Source: Spirogloea muscicola (taxonomy: Eukaryota > Streptophyta > Zygnematophyceae > Spirogloeales > Spirogloeaceae). From it: a DNA stretch of 64,000 bases. The position numbers were made by a program, and so were the translations under genes. The stretch spans positions 579,866-643,865 of the forward strand of contig WELB01000067.1 of NCBI GenBank assembly GCA_009602725.1, written 5' to 3'. Below the pieces are notes generated by a model that was given only the letters and a program-made list of their open reading frames with translations, was not told the DNA's origin and searched no databases. Shown one piece after another: positions 13,373-24,100 of this stretch (positions are counted from its first letter, which is position 1; every line of letters starts with the position of its first letter).

Positions 13373-13654
13373 GGCGGGTGCTCGCGCCGGCGCTGGTGGG
13401 AGTGCGGGGGCCGGCCAGCTCCTCCCGGCGTGCTGGTAACCCTGCCACGGGGCGCCGCTGACCTGGCCGCCAGCCGGGGGGGGGACCACCCCTGACGCCC
13501 CTGACGCTGACGGCCTGGGGCCCGACCTCCGCTGCCAGCGGCTTTTGATGGCGGCTCCACCGGTGGGACAGCCACTCCAGTGGGAAACTCCGCACTTGCT
13601 GACCAGAAAAGTTATTGAGCACCCTCGCGCAGAAGCCACGGATAGCAGTCCTGT

Positions 13655-14005
13655 GCTATTTGCGCCCTTTGGCGGCCCTTTTGATCCTGTACGTTCCTTT
13701 GGGCTGGCCTCTCTCAGCCATTGCATTACCACTCAAAGAGCTATTCCTTCGTTTGCAGCGCACTCGCGGGCAGGCCGCGCTTTGGTTGCTGCTTATGGGC
13801 TTCGCCGATGTCACACTTGTCCGGCTGCAAACTACTGTGACTCGCTGTTGCTGACTTAGGCCTATTAAGCACCCATACTGCAAAGCCACTTGCGCGCTGT
13901 GCAGTTTAGCGAGCCCGACCCTTCTGACCTTGTCCTTTCTTTGCTGGGCTAGCCTTTTACAGCCATCGCCCCTTTCTGGAATACTTTCCCTCTGCAAGTA
14001 GGTAA
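13655..14005 (+). mobile_element. 5'-truncated non-LTR retrotransposon tail
   Basis: A hairpin module (GGGCTGGC core at 13701-13719) is followed by a remnant of the retrotransposon C-terminus (13740-13859), reading SRAGRALVAAYGLRR and ending LLLT-stop. This corresponds to RRAGRALAAASGLRS...LLLTRGY of the long copy at 36.6-36.76 kb. A second hairpin module follows (13945-13964). The order module, ORF end, stop, module matches chained insertions of tails. It lies just upstream of the acetyl-CoA synthetase 5' end. Confidence 0.75.
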
Positions 14006-14609
14006 TGGCTGTGAAATGCCGTGAAGTGCCAGCACCCAAGTGACCAGACAAATTTTAGGGAGATCTCACAGAGCCGTTGCTTGGACAGCCCAGTGGCTGC
14101 AGGCTACCCTCAGGCAGGCTGACACCCTTGGCCGGGGGCGCAAGGTATATCTAGGTATATTGGTGAATCTGCTCAATCGAGGTCAGGGCTCCACCGCCAG
14201 TTCCCGTCCCAGCTTATGCTGACTAGTCAGCCAAGCGAGCAGCGTCTGGATCAGCCTGTCCTGGATCAGCCGGACTCCTCATGCAACTCTGCTTCTGATT
14301 GACAATGGAGCAGCGCACTAATCCCAATCCTATGTCCTAAACCCTCCCACGACCAGACAACCCCAACATCTGGTTGCTCTGTCAATAACGCTCCGTCCTG
14401 AACCAGTATACAGACAAACCTTATCATTTTGCTGTATAAGTCCAAGCCAGCGCCAAATGACCAGATTATCTGTACCCAAGCTGTGATGCCATAAGACACA
14501 TTTCTTGCTCAAGGTACCATGTCCACTGGCCATGGAAGCCTGCTCAAGCTAGCAGCCGTATGATACATGCGTTAGACGCGCTGCAATGACAACGCGTCGC
14601 ACTGAAGGG
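14006..14609. other. Intergenic sequence downstream of the PP6 gene
   Basis: About 600 bp between the retrotransposon tail and the PP6 stop codon. I see no coding motif or clear repeat core. It is probably the PP6 3' UTR and terminator region. Confidence 0.4.
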
Positions 14610-17394
14610 CTACAAGAAGTAAGGGACAGCTGCACGAGGGGCCATCATCGTTGTATTCTCCTCGGTCTCCCGAAAGTATTTGACATCTCTCTCCTGGAAT
14701 GCAGACAAGCAGCGCGGGGCTGTTTAACAGGAGTTTCACGTGCTAAGTGCCGTGCTTGTTTGACAAAGAGCCGCAGCAAGGATGTGGGCACAACAGTCAG
14801 AAGCTCTCTCTGCAATGCGTTGTCATAGTCAAGCATCATCTCACTGTTTCAAAAACGTTCCCCCACACCCCTGCATATTCTTACCATCTGATCATTGAAG
14901 CTTAGGATGGAAGCCACATTCCCACATCGATAGCAGTAGTTAGGGGCCGACCATACCTGCCAATTTCCACATGAATCATGAAGTATCAGGGGCACAGTCT
15001 GTAATCGATTTGCAAAAATGCTTTACATTTTCACAGCAGCCACTAGAGCTAAGCATTCCCTTTTCAGAGCCCTCTGACTTCAAGTATAACCGCGCATCTG
15101 CAGTGTGCAGCCTGGCAAGAAGGGCGTACTGTCACTAAAGACTGGTCCGGGAACATGTACTTCAACCCCTCCTGCACAAGTTGGTGAGCACGGCACACTA
15201 GCTCCAAGCCGTTGACATGATTGAACTGCCAAGTCAATCCAATCAGCACACATATGAGCTTGCACTGTGCAAGTAGCATGACATTCTGCAGAAGATTGTG
15301 ACAAGCAGAGCAAGTCCCTGAAGAACACACACCTCGGTTGTGACACGAGCCCCAAACAACCAGCCAGCCCCTCGAGGGCTTACACCCCACGTCTCTATGT
15401 CCTCTGGGTCGCTCCACATCAAGTCTGCCACATGCCTCATGTCCATACAGTAAGCTTCGATATTACCACAATTTCGCTTGTGGAGTCAAAGTAGCCATGA
15501 GGCCAACTTGCTGAACACGCTTTGGAAAGCCAACCAGGACCAGAAAGAAGGACGTACCACAGAAGGGCCCCTCATGAGGAATCTCGCATTGTCGTTCAAT
15601 AACCCTGATCTGCACAAGAACGATTGTGTAGAAGACATATCAAGCTCTAGAGTACCACCACAACATAGGCAAGCTTGAATGATGTGCGCATGACAGCATG
15701 TCAGTGAGAGAGGAAACAGCGAACAACAAAAGCCAAGGGGAGGCAAAGATCACTAGTTGCACAGCGGCAGCAGCATGAGAGCCAACTAATGATTTTGTTC
15801 TTTCTGACTTCCATATCTGCCACGTTGAGTACCTGATCTAAAGTTCGAAGATCTGGAGATAGGCCTCCATGTACACACAAGACCTGCATGTGAATAGTCC
15901 ATACAAGTCACCATCAGCTGAGCAAACACGCCTTGGATAGTCACAAGAGTTCCAATTGGTAGCAAATAAAGAGGCACTTACCCGACCATCTATCAAAGCC
16001 GACACCGTGAGGTAGTCAAAGACATCGGTGCAGTATCTCCAAGCATTTGCGTTGCCGTACTTCCTTTGGCACTCGTCATAAAAGCCATAAACCTGGCGAG
16101 GACAGACATAACAGTGACATGTGAGAATAGCAGTTGTAACCACCCAACGAGAACATTGGTCCAAGAGCCCTTCTTGGCCTTCCTATGGAAGGCAACTGAC
16201 CTGTGTGATCTGTCTGCTCTCGTGATTGCCTCTCAGCAATGTCATGTGAGCAGGATATCTGCAAAAGCACGTGAATTCCCGATTGAGTCGCCCAGCTTGT
16301 GAACTTGTAAACTTGGCCTTGATGATTCTGACCTCGTTGAAAAGTGCGTCAAAGGAGCAGTACTCGAGAGAGATGCTTGACTTATTTGCTGGCCTGATTT
16401 GCATTGCTATGCAAAAGACTGCTAAACCTGGTCGAAAAGGTCGCGGCTCAGGCCAGTACTGTCAGGACTGCGACTCACCTTGCTTTCAGAAGCAGAAGAA
16501 TACTGAAAACCTCCAGACTGTTGTAACCACGATCGACAAAGTCTCCCTGCAATCTCATCAGGCACGTTCGGGGTGCCAGTCAGGTTGCCAGGGCCACCGT
16601 CAGAAGTCCAACCCTTGTTCTTCCCTTGGCAGCTATGCCAACACACAATGCACGAGGCACCGAATGAAACCTATGTAGCCATAAACCCCAAACCCGCACC
16701 CCTATTCAGAAGGTTGACCCCTACATCCCTGACAACCTCAGAGCCTTGACCCTTAAGATGCTACAGCGGCAAACACTGAAGGTCAAAAGCTCAAGCAAGA
16801 GTGGATTGGGCTACACGTTTGGGAAGATAGGGGCCATGTCTGACCATGAAGATGTAGTTAGTGTCTGGAACCTGGCCACCCGTTTGGAAGAGCTTCATGA
16901 GGTCGTGGAACTGGCCATGTATGTCGCCGCAGACCGTGACGGGACTGTTGACCGGCTGCACGTTCGACTCCTCCACCAAGATATCCTTGACCTGCTTGCC
17001 TTGCCATCGTGCAGCACGGGTGAGATGCTGGCAGCAGCAGCCTCAGTTGACGCCTCTCCTCAGCGGGCTTCTGCAAGCCTGTCCCGAGGCTTCGCACGCG
17101 CTCGCTCTCGACTCGGTCGCCTTCAAGTTGTGTGCTACGCCGCTCTTGGATCATACTGCGCTGTCCATGCCATCAAAGTGCGATACAACGCCTTGCATAT
17201 AGTTCTCAAGCAAGCTGGCTGTCGAAAGTGTGCAGTAGAAGCACCGCGCCAGTGAGGCAAATGCGAACTGCAGGGACCTGACCGGGGGTTTCCTTGCGGA
17301 GCCTCACGTATTCGCAGAGCTGCTTGAGCTCGTCCTCCAGCAGGTACTCGCAGCGCCGCACCTTCTCGATCCAGCCGTCCAGGTCCATGCCCAT
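14610..17394 (-). CDS. PP6C: Serine/threonine protein phosphatase PP6 catalytic subunit (FyPP-like)
   Basis: A PPP-family metallophosphatase, the catalytic core of a PP6 holoenzyme in cytosol/nucleus. Exon 1 (17394-17308) gives [23 protein letters not shown]; the usual family start MDLD is two codons inside. Then come 16991-16845 ([36 protein letters not shown]), about 16547-16479 ([20 protein letters not shown]), about 16260-16195 ([13 protein letters not shown]), 16095-15980 ([14 protein letters not shown]), 15885-15830 ([17 protein letters not shown]), about 15604-15550 ([17 protein letters not shown]), 15430-15330 ([20 protein letters not shown]), 15225-15130 ([15 protein letters not shown]), and 14960-14885 ([16 protein letters not shown]). 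The last exon ends [12 protein letters not shown]-stop. All metal-binding motifs ([21 protein letters not shown]) and the conserved C-terminal YFL are present, so the enzyme should be active. The residue after GDIHGQ and the FQTGG/ETN region favour PP6 over PP2A or PP4. It is divergent from the RCC1 gene. Confidence 0.93.
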
Positions 17395-18291
17395 GGGCGG
17401 CGGCCGCCTCTCGCAGCGGCCCCGCGCGCACGGCCAGGAGGGCCCGCGGGCTTGCCGCTACACCAGAACGCCGTGGCCTGCTGTCGGTCAGGCGGGGGGT
17501 CCGCCCGCAAGCCCCAAGAGGTTCCTGATGGGACGATAGCCCCTGGTCGCCGAGGAGCCGCGCTTCGGGCGGCTGCGCGACGGCGCGGCGGGGAGCGCGC
17601 GCGCGCGCGCGCGCACGCAGCGAGCTCGGCGGCGCGGGCCTTGGCGGCGATCGGGGGGGGCTATGGCGGCTTGGCCACGAGGTGGTGCCGGGGGGAGGGG
17701 CGGCCTTGGGAAGGAGCGGTGTTGCTGGGGTGGCTCCTCCAAGTGGGTCCTCGACCGTCTGGTCCGCGACGCTGGGAAGGGGCAGCTCGTTCGTTCTTCT
17801 CCCTTCTTGCCTGGACAACGTGTTGGCTTACGTTGGCAGCCGTCGGCTTCAGTGGCCCTTCTCTCGCTACCTCGTCTGCGCCATGGGCGGCGGCGGCGGC
17901 GGCGGGCGCCTCCTGGCCTGGGGCTTCGTCGGCGGCGCCGGGCGCGGCGCAGGCAGCGCCGCCGGGCGGCGGCTGGGCGCAGCCGTGCGCCGGCGGCAGC
18001 GGCTTCGCGCTCGCCATTGCCGGTCAGCCTCGCACTGGCACGCGCTCGCGCCTTCCTCGGCGCCGCTGCAGCCAGCGTGAGCGCACCAGAATCAACGCCA
18101 ACTCCGCCGCCGTCGCCTTGGAGGCGCTGCAGAATCTGGCCAGCTCCTCGCCTTGGGACTCGCCAACGACCACGGCCAGCTCGGCCGCCCGCACTCGCCG
18201 CCGCAGGTCCACACCGTAGCTCCGCAACCCATGTCGCGAGCTGCAAATTGAGCCTCTGAGCTGTGGACGACTTGAGCTAACGCCGGCCAGC
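17395..18291. promoter_or_regulatory. Shared GC-rich divergent promoter region of the PP6 and RCC1 genes
   Basis: About 0.9 kb of very GC-rich DNA between two divergent starts. It includes a pure GC dinucleotide run and a CGG run near 17884-17906. Long ORFs on both strands are compositional. A first RCC1 exon could begin at the ATG near 17883 (MGGGG...LLAWGFVGG), but the support is only the AWG motif. Confidence 0.45.
17595..17614. repeat. (GC)10 dinucleotide run
   Basis: Ten uninterrupted GC repeats in the divergent PP6/RCC1 5' region. Alternating purine-pyrimidine GC tracts are classic candidates for Z-DNA. Confidence 0.9.
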
Positions 18292-20586
18292 GTGCCAGCA
18301 CTGCATGCCAGCAAGTCCCGCGCTTCGGCATCCTTGGCAGGCAACTCTGCCACTCTCATCTCACAAAGTGGCCTGCTGCAGGAGCGGCTGCCAGTGCCCG
18401 TCGAGCTTGGTTGCGCCACCGCCGTCGTGGCGGCGGCAGCTGCACCAGCGCACTGCGTCGCGGTCACAGGTGCGCCCTTCTGCGTGTCTCGGAGGGGCCA
18501 CCTTGATAGCCCTTTTGGACACCGGCCGGCTGTAAGGCATACTTGCTTGTTAGGCCTGAGTGTGCTCAGTATCTAGCGCAGCCTGGCCGCTGATGGTTAG
18601 GTGGTTCCGCCACCACCCTTCGACTCCACTATCTGAGGTGGTCTACGACCTCGGGATGCTGTAGAGTCAGGCGATGTCTTCGCCTGGGGCTGGAGTGGCC
18701 CATCCCTCAGCTGCAAGGATGGTGACAACAATGAGCCAGGGGGTGCAAAGTCAAACAGTGCCGGTCATCCGAGCCGAGGGCACACCGTGAGGAACGTACA
18801 TTTCCCATGGGCGCTCAGGCTGACGACCATTGCTGCTGGGGAGCGCCACGCTCTTGCTGTCACAGGTTCACGCACTGCCCATGGCAATCATATGATGAAA
18901 ACATGATGCCCTTCACTTAGCAGCATGTGAGTTGTTGCAGCAGCTTGCCTGCTTGTGATCTGAGGGATCTGAGGGATCTGAGGGATCTGAGGGATTGGCC
19001 AACGTGAGTGCAGATGGACATTATTATGAAGGATACTGCTTATGATGCTGTTGAGTTGGGATTTTGATCGGTGTACGTTAATGCTGTGTCTGCCGTGGAC
19101 CAACTCGCAGCAACATTGTGTCGCTGAGCAGACGGTGGCGACCTGTTTGGCTGGGGGACTAATGCCCAAGGCCAGCTGGGCCTTGGGCCGGGTGCTGCGA
19201 CCTTTCGTGATCCACAGCTGATCTCGTGCCAGCTGGGTGCTAGGCACGCAGCCCGCCTGTCGGCAGTGGCCTGCGGCAGCCGCCACAGCGTTGCACTGAC
19301 AGGTGAGTGCTCACAACAGGTTCGCCGGCCCTGTCACTGGCATGCGTTGTGGGGCTTGCTCAGCAGCTGCAAGCCGGAGCAGATTCTCACTTAACTGCCA
19401 TCACTGTCTGCCTGCGCAGCGCAGAGGAAGGCGAAGTGGTAACCTTTGGATGGGGCCTGTATGGGCAGGTATAAAGCAGGAGATAGCGCATGCTCATACC
19501 AACATCTTGTCGCGCCTTGTGATAATTATGTTGGTGGTCATGGCGTGTGTGCGTGATCTGTTCGCAAAGTGTGTCTGGTTGCGCAGTGTTGTCAAGATGT
19601 CTGGTGCAGTCCAAGTGACACCGCTGACTTCGGCTTGGAACTGCCCCTACAACTTGGCCTGCAGTGTGGACACGGCACCCTGGAAGACGAACCACGGCCA
19701 CGCCAGGTGACTGCTCTTGGCGGCGTGAGAATGACGGCTGTCGCTGCTGGGCTCTGGCACACCGCCTGTTGCACAGAGGCTGGCGAGGCGTATGCCTGGG
19801 GCGGCAATCAATTTGGCCAGCTGGGCACTGGCGGTGACCTTGCGGAGGTGTGTGACCATGCGGCACAGTTGATATCTGGCACCATGGGCTAGGGGCGGTT
19901 ACGTCAAGCAACCCAAGACTGGCACCTATGCCTAACATCAGTGGCAGTGGTGGCAATCCTTTGCAACAACCAGAGAGCTTAGTAAACAGCGATCCGCTGT
20001 ACTGGCAGCTTGGCTGCTAACACATTGTTGTGTGATTGCAAGGAGCAGGTCTTGCCTAAGGTGGTGGATCACCGCTCCCTTGCCGGCAATGATGGAGTGC
20101 GTAGCATACACTGCGGCGCTCGACACACAGCAGCTCTCACAGGTTTTGTGCACTTCCAATAGATGTGTTGATTGCACAATCTCTGCAGAGCTTTCAGACA
20201 TGCTGGGACTTGTCTGCTACTCAAGTCTGAGGCCTGGTATGCAGACAGCAACTTGTTCATGTCCTGCTTTCTTTTGTTATTTTGCTGCAGATACTAGACG
20301 CCTGTATTGCTGGGGATGGAACAAATATGGACAGGTACGATGCCAACCTCATTGAAGAGCACATGGTTAAGCTTGTGCAGCTTGTTGGTGCTCTATAGAA
20401 CCTTCACGGCTTGACGCACAGGCTCCCCTTGCACACCTGCAGTTGGGTACTGGCTCGACAAACGACTGTGATCGCCCCACCGAAGTATTCCTGCCGCTGC
20501 GCAGCGGGGAAGCTGTGCAAGCAGTCGCGTGCGGCTGGTGGCACACGCTCGCTGTTGTGGATGGGGCTTCTCACTGCCTAATGTAG
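18292..20586 (+). CDS. RCC1-repeat (regulator of chromosome condensation-like) beta-propeller protein
   Basis: A protein of RCC1 repeats, which form a seven-bladed propeller used as a scaffold or guanine-nucleotide exchange module; the partner is unknown. Recognisable exons: up to about 18469 (ending APAHCVAVT), 18671-18866 (GDVFAWGWSG ... TTIAAGERHALAVT), about 19131-19301 (DLFGWGTNAQGQLGLG ... VACGSRHSVALT), 19418-19468 (GEVVTFGWGLYGQ), 19620-19847 (AAGLWHTACCT, AYAWGGNQFGQLGTGG), 20041-20140 (IHCGARHTAALT), 20291-20334 (LYCWGWNKYGQ), and 20441-20586 (LGTGSTNDCDRPTEVF ... VACGWWHTLAVV), ending at a TAG. The regular alternation of a WG..GQLG strand and an ACG.RH..ALT strand defines the family. 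The start is uncertain: the ATG at 18292 is the first in frame with the earliest visible repeat. A further 3' exon near 20787-20850 (QQRWSEEECAAIG, then stop) is possible. Confidence 0.85.
18958..18993. repeat. 9-bp tandem repeat, four copies (ATCTGAGGG)
   Basis: Four perfect copies of ATCTGAGGG inside an intron of the RCC1 gene. No function is evident. Confidence 0.9.
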
Positions 20587-21144
20587 CTGTGGCCTCTTAA
20601 GGGATCTCTCAACTGGCACAAATGACGGTGCTTGCAGTAGCCAGACTTGGAGAGTGCGCCGGTTTTCAAGGGGCTGAGCTAAGTCGCCTGCAGTTGCGTG
20701 CACGATGCAGCTCCTGCTGCGGGCAGGAAGCAAAGCATGCAAGGCATGCTTGTTGCTTCTGCTACAAACTGTGTGTCAAGATTCAAAATCCGCCAAGTGG
20801 GATGGCCAGCAGCGCTGGAGCGAGGAAGAATGCGCTGCTATCGGCAGTGACAGGAGGAGGGTTTAGGAGGAGGGCTTGGCGGCGGCGGCGGCGGCAGCGG
20901 CGCGGGGCAATGGGCCCCGCCGTCGCGGCCGCCCGCGAGCCTCCGCCGCGCCGGCGGCGGCTGCGCGGGTCGACCCCGAGGGTATCGCCAGGGGGTCCGC
21001 GCCTCGCCCCGTACAGCGCTCCTCGCCGTGCCAGGCCCCCGGCCTTCTAAGGCCGCTCTGCCCTCTTGCTGCGGCCGCTGGTACTGCTCGTCGTTGCCAC
21101 CTACTTGCTGAAGGCGTCCGCCGGGGGCCGGAGGGAGCCGCAGG
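20587..21144 (+). promoter_or_regulatory. Region between RCC1 and Dicer genes, with GC island and probable first Dicer exon
   Basis: The first 250 bp are near-average composition and likely RCC1 3' UTR. From about 20870 the sequence turns very GC-rich with a CGG run (20876-20900), matching the 5' islands of the other genes. An ATG at 20802 opens a short frame (MASSAGARKNALLSAVTGGG) that could be the Dicer N-terminus, but no domain is recognisable. An acceptor CCGCAG ends at 21144. Confidence 0.45.
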
Positions 21145-24100
21145 TACCAGATGGAGATCCTGGCGCTGGCCAAGGAGCAGAATACCATCGCGTACTTGGA
21201 GACGGGCTGCGGCAAGACGCTCATCGCGGTGCTGCTCCTGCGCTCCCGCGCGCACGCGCTGCGCCGGCAGGGCCACAAGAAGCTGGCCGTCTTCATCGTC
21301 CCCAAAGTCTGCCTGGTCACCCAGGTTGGCTCGCCGCCCGAGCTCCGCTCGCGGCTCGTATTCATCCTTCCTCGGCAACTGCATCGCAGTCTGTATGAAT
21401 GCGGCTGCTGATATCAAAAGAGCGGCTGTAAAAGCCAGCCAGGTGCATAGAGAGGGTTTAGGGTTTAGGGAGGCTGAGGGAGGCTAGCATTCGCCACCTG
21501 GAGCTCTGCCGTAATGCAGACCTTGTCAGCATCGCAATAGCGACTGAGAATTTGAGGGTGTTTGGCTCTTCCCACATGGAGCTCTTGCCGTAGTGCTGAA
21601 TTCTGTAAGCACTGCAAAGCATCGACGATCAGTCGTGAGATATTGCTGGGCCCTCTTGAAGAACCCCTGGCCCTCGGCTTTGGAGAAGAGAGCTTGTCCG
21701 CAGGACACTCACACTTTGACTTGCATGTGGTGCAGCAAGCAGATGTTATTGGGATGCACACGGACTTCGTCATCGGCCGCTACTTTGGTGCCATGGGAAT
21801 TGACTGTTGGGACCGTGCCATGTGGCTGAACGAGTTCCAGGAGAAAGAGGTGCACAGATCTTTTTGAGCCCCTCTGTGCTAGTTTCTGAGATTATTGTAT
21901 CGCAAGGACCTGTTAGCATTCTGCCGCTCGCAGACTTGTGAGCTTGGAGGTGCGCCAACAAGTGCCATTGCAGGAGACCTAAGTCTGCCAATTGTCCTTT
22001 ATGGATGCACTGTCACTTGATCACAGCCAACACTGGGCTTCACATTTCAGATGTGCAGGGTTCTCTTATTTATACAAGCTTCTGTCCAAATGCTGCAGGT
22101 CCTTGTATTAACGGCGCAGATCCTCCTGAACGTCCTGGAGGCTGGCTTCCTCAAGATGCAGACGATTGACCTTCTCATCATTGACGAGTGCCACCATGCG
22201 CAGAAGAAGCATCCGTATGCCTCTATTATGCAGGTAAGTACCATGTCAGTCAGAGTGTCCAACTGACACTCTGACTGCAGTTGTTGCAGCCTGTCCTTGG
22301 GCTGTCCGCTCTACACTGCTTGTGCTGGCCTCTGTTATGCAGCCTGAGGTTGCCTCTGGGCTGTCAATAGCATCACCATGAAGAAGTACAGAGCAAATGC
22401 ATGTGAAAGGCGCCTGCCTTCAGGCTTCTTGACAAGGGTCAGCCTTAGGGTTGCATCGTACCCAGGGCTCGCTCCATGGTGCACTTGTGAAGTCTCCACT
22501 ATTCTGTATTCCATGCACAGATATTTTATCACCCACTGAAGCAGCAAGGCGGTTCCTGTCCAATAGTTTTTGGCATGACAGCGTCCCCAGTGGTCCAAAA
22601 GGGTATGTTGAGAGACTGCTCAACAAGTCACCAGTCAGTGAGCACTTTATGATTGGTTTCTATCTCAGCTTGATGCCTTCTTAGCTTATCTGAGGGTCAC
22701 TCTGTAGCTCTTACTTCCTGAAATCTTGGATACCACAAGGTGTGAAGACTGCGAGAGACTGCGCCAAGCAGCTCTTTGAGTTGGAGGCGCTGCTTGATGC
22801 CCAGGTTTGTTTGCAGAATTGTGCTGCTTTACTGCACCTCGTGCATGCTCAATGCAGCAGCAAGTGCTAGTGTGCACCTCCTCTCGGAGGAAGGCTCACC
22901 GCAGATGTGGTACTGTCTTCCCTGAATCTGGACTCAGCAATCAAGGCATTACTGTGCGAATTGCAGGTCCAGCGACCCCGTGACAAGCAGGAGATTGACT
23001 TATATGTCGCAAGGCCAAACCAGAAGATCTACTACTTCGAGCCACCAACACCAGACAAGTACAAGCACCTCGAAGAGCTCCTCGACCAGCAACGTGTACG
23101 GTGCCTGGCAAAGATTTTGGAGAACTGCAATAAGCTTCTGCAGGTGACTTCTTGCAATTGAGCCAGCACAAGGGTGGACGTTGCTTCGAGTTGACCTGGA
23201 TGTGAGAGTATGAATGCTTCAGGCCACGGTGATGACCCTGTCTTGTTGCCGGTTCTTCTGCTGCTGCAGCAAAGTAGTGAAAGTGAGGCAGACAGCTGGA
23301 TAGAGGAGGAAGTCAATGTGATGTGCAAGCATCTGAGCAGGCGCATCAACCTTCTGCACAGCCAGCTCATCTTCTGCCTTGAAGAGCTCGGCCTTTGGTG
23401 TGCTGTGGAGGTACGCCAAGTAGTCCCGCTGTCCGCCTGGCCTTGGCTATCACTTATCTTAGTCGTGAGCATCTATCCTGAGGGCAGTCTCGACTGCTGT
23501 GTGTCCAGGCTTGTTCTGCATTGAGCAGGGAAAGCAGAGGGGAAGTCGATGCTTACAAGCACCACCTTGTCCGCCGGCACCATGACCAACTGGTCATCCT
23601 GAGGGCAGACTACCTCAAGGGTGCCGCCAAACTGCTGTCTGGCACACTACCTGCTGGTGTGGACCGTCACCTGAGCTGCCCCTACTGTGTCCTATAAACA
23701 GTCTGGAATCTTTTTGACATGGGGTACCTTTTGATGTTTGGCGGATAGCAGGCAAACGGAAGATGTTCACGAACAAGGCGCAAGCATTTCAGGAAGAGGT
23801 CGAATCGGGTACCATCTCGTCAAAAGTGAAAGCGCTCATCCAGTATCTCTCCAGCTGCAGGTTGTCTTCTTGGCCACTGCCGAGCCCTTCTTCTGCAATC
23901 AGGAAGTCTTGCAATCTTCTGACACCTACTCTGTGGAGCAATGTGGTGGTTGTCATTCACTCACCTCGGATAGTGCTGTCATTGGAGCATGTTGCACACC
24001 AGCAGTTGGCTCTTGTGGCTGGTGGACAGCCTTGTCAAGAGGACACCCGAAGCTGGGGACATGTCAGACCTTGACAAGGCTGTCTACCAGCCACAGCAGC

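Noticed and set aside
12885-13622. 245-codon minus ORF over the CGG run
   Set aside because: Compositional; the ACS exon 1 assigned here uses a different frame with a good donor leading into the ACS N-terminal motif.
17395-17818. Upstream extension of the PP6 reading frame on the minus strand
   Set aside because: Family proteins start at the MDLD motif; upstream residues are low complexity and in a GC-rich 5' region.
18024-18467. 147-codon minus ORF with an Ala-rich helical look
   Set aside because: It overlaps the RCC1 first-exon region in GC-rich DNA and has no splice or domain support.
18292-20586. RCC1 gene as a UVR8 photoreceptor
   Set aside because: The repeats read ACGSRH, AAGLWH, HCGARH, ACGWWH and AAGERH; the triple GWRHT motif that carries the UV-B-sensing tryptophans is missing.
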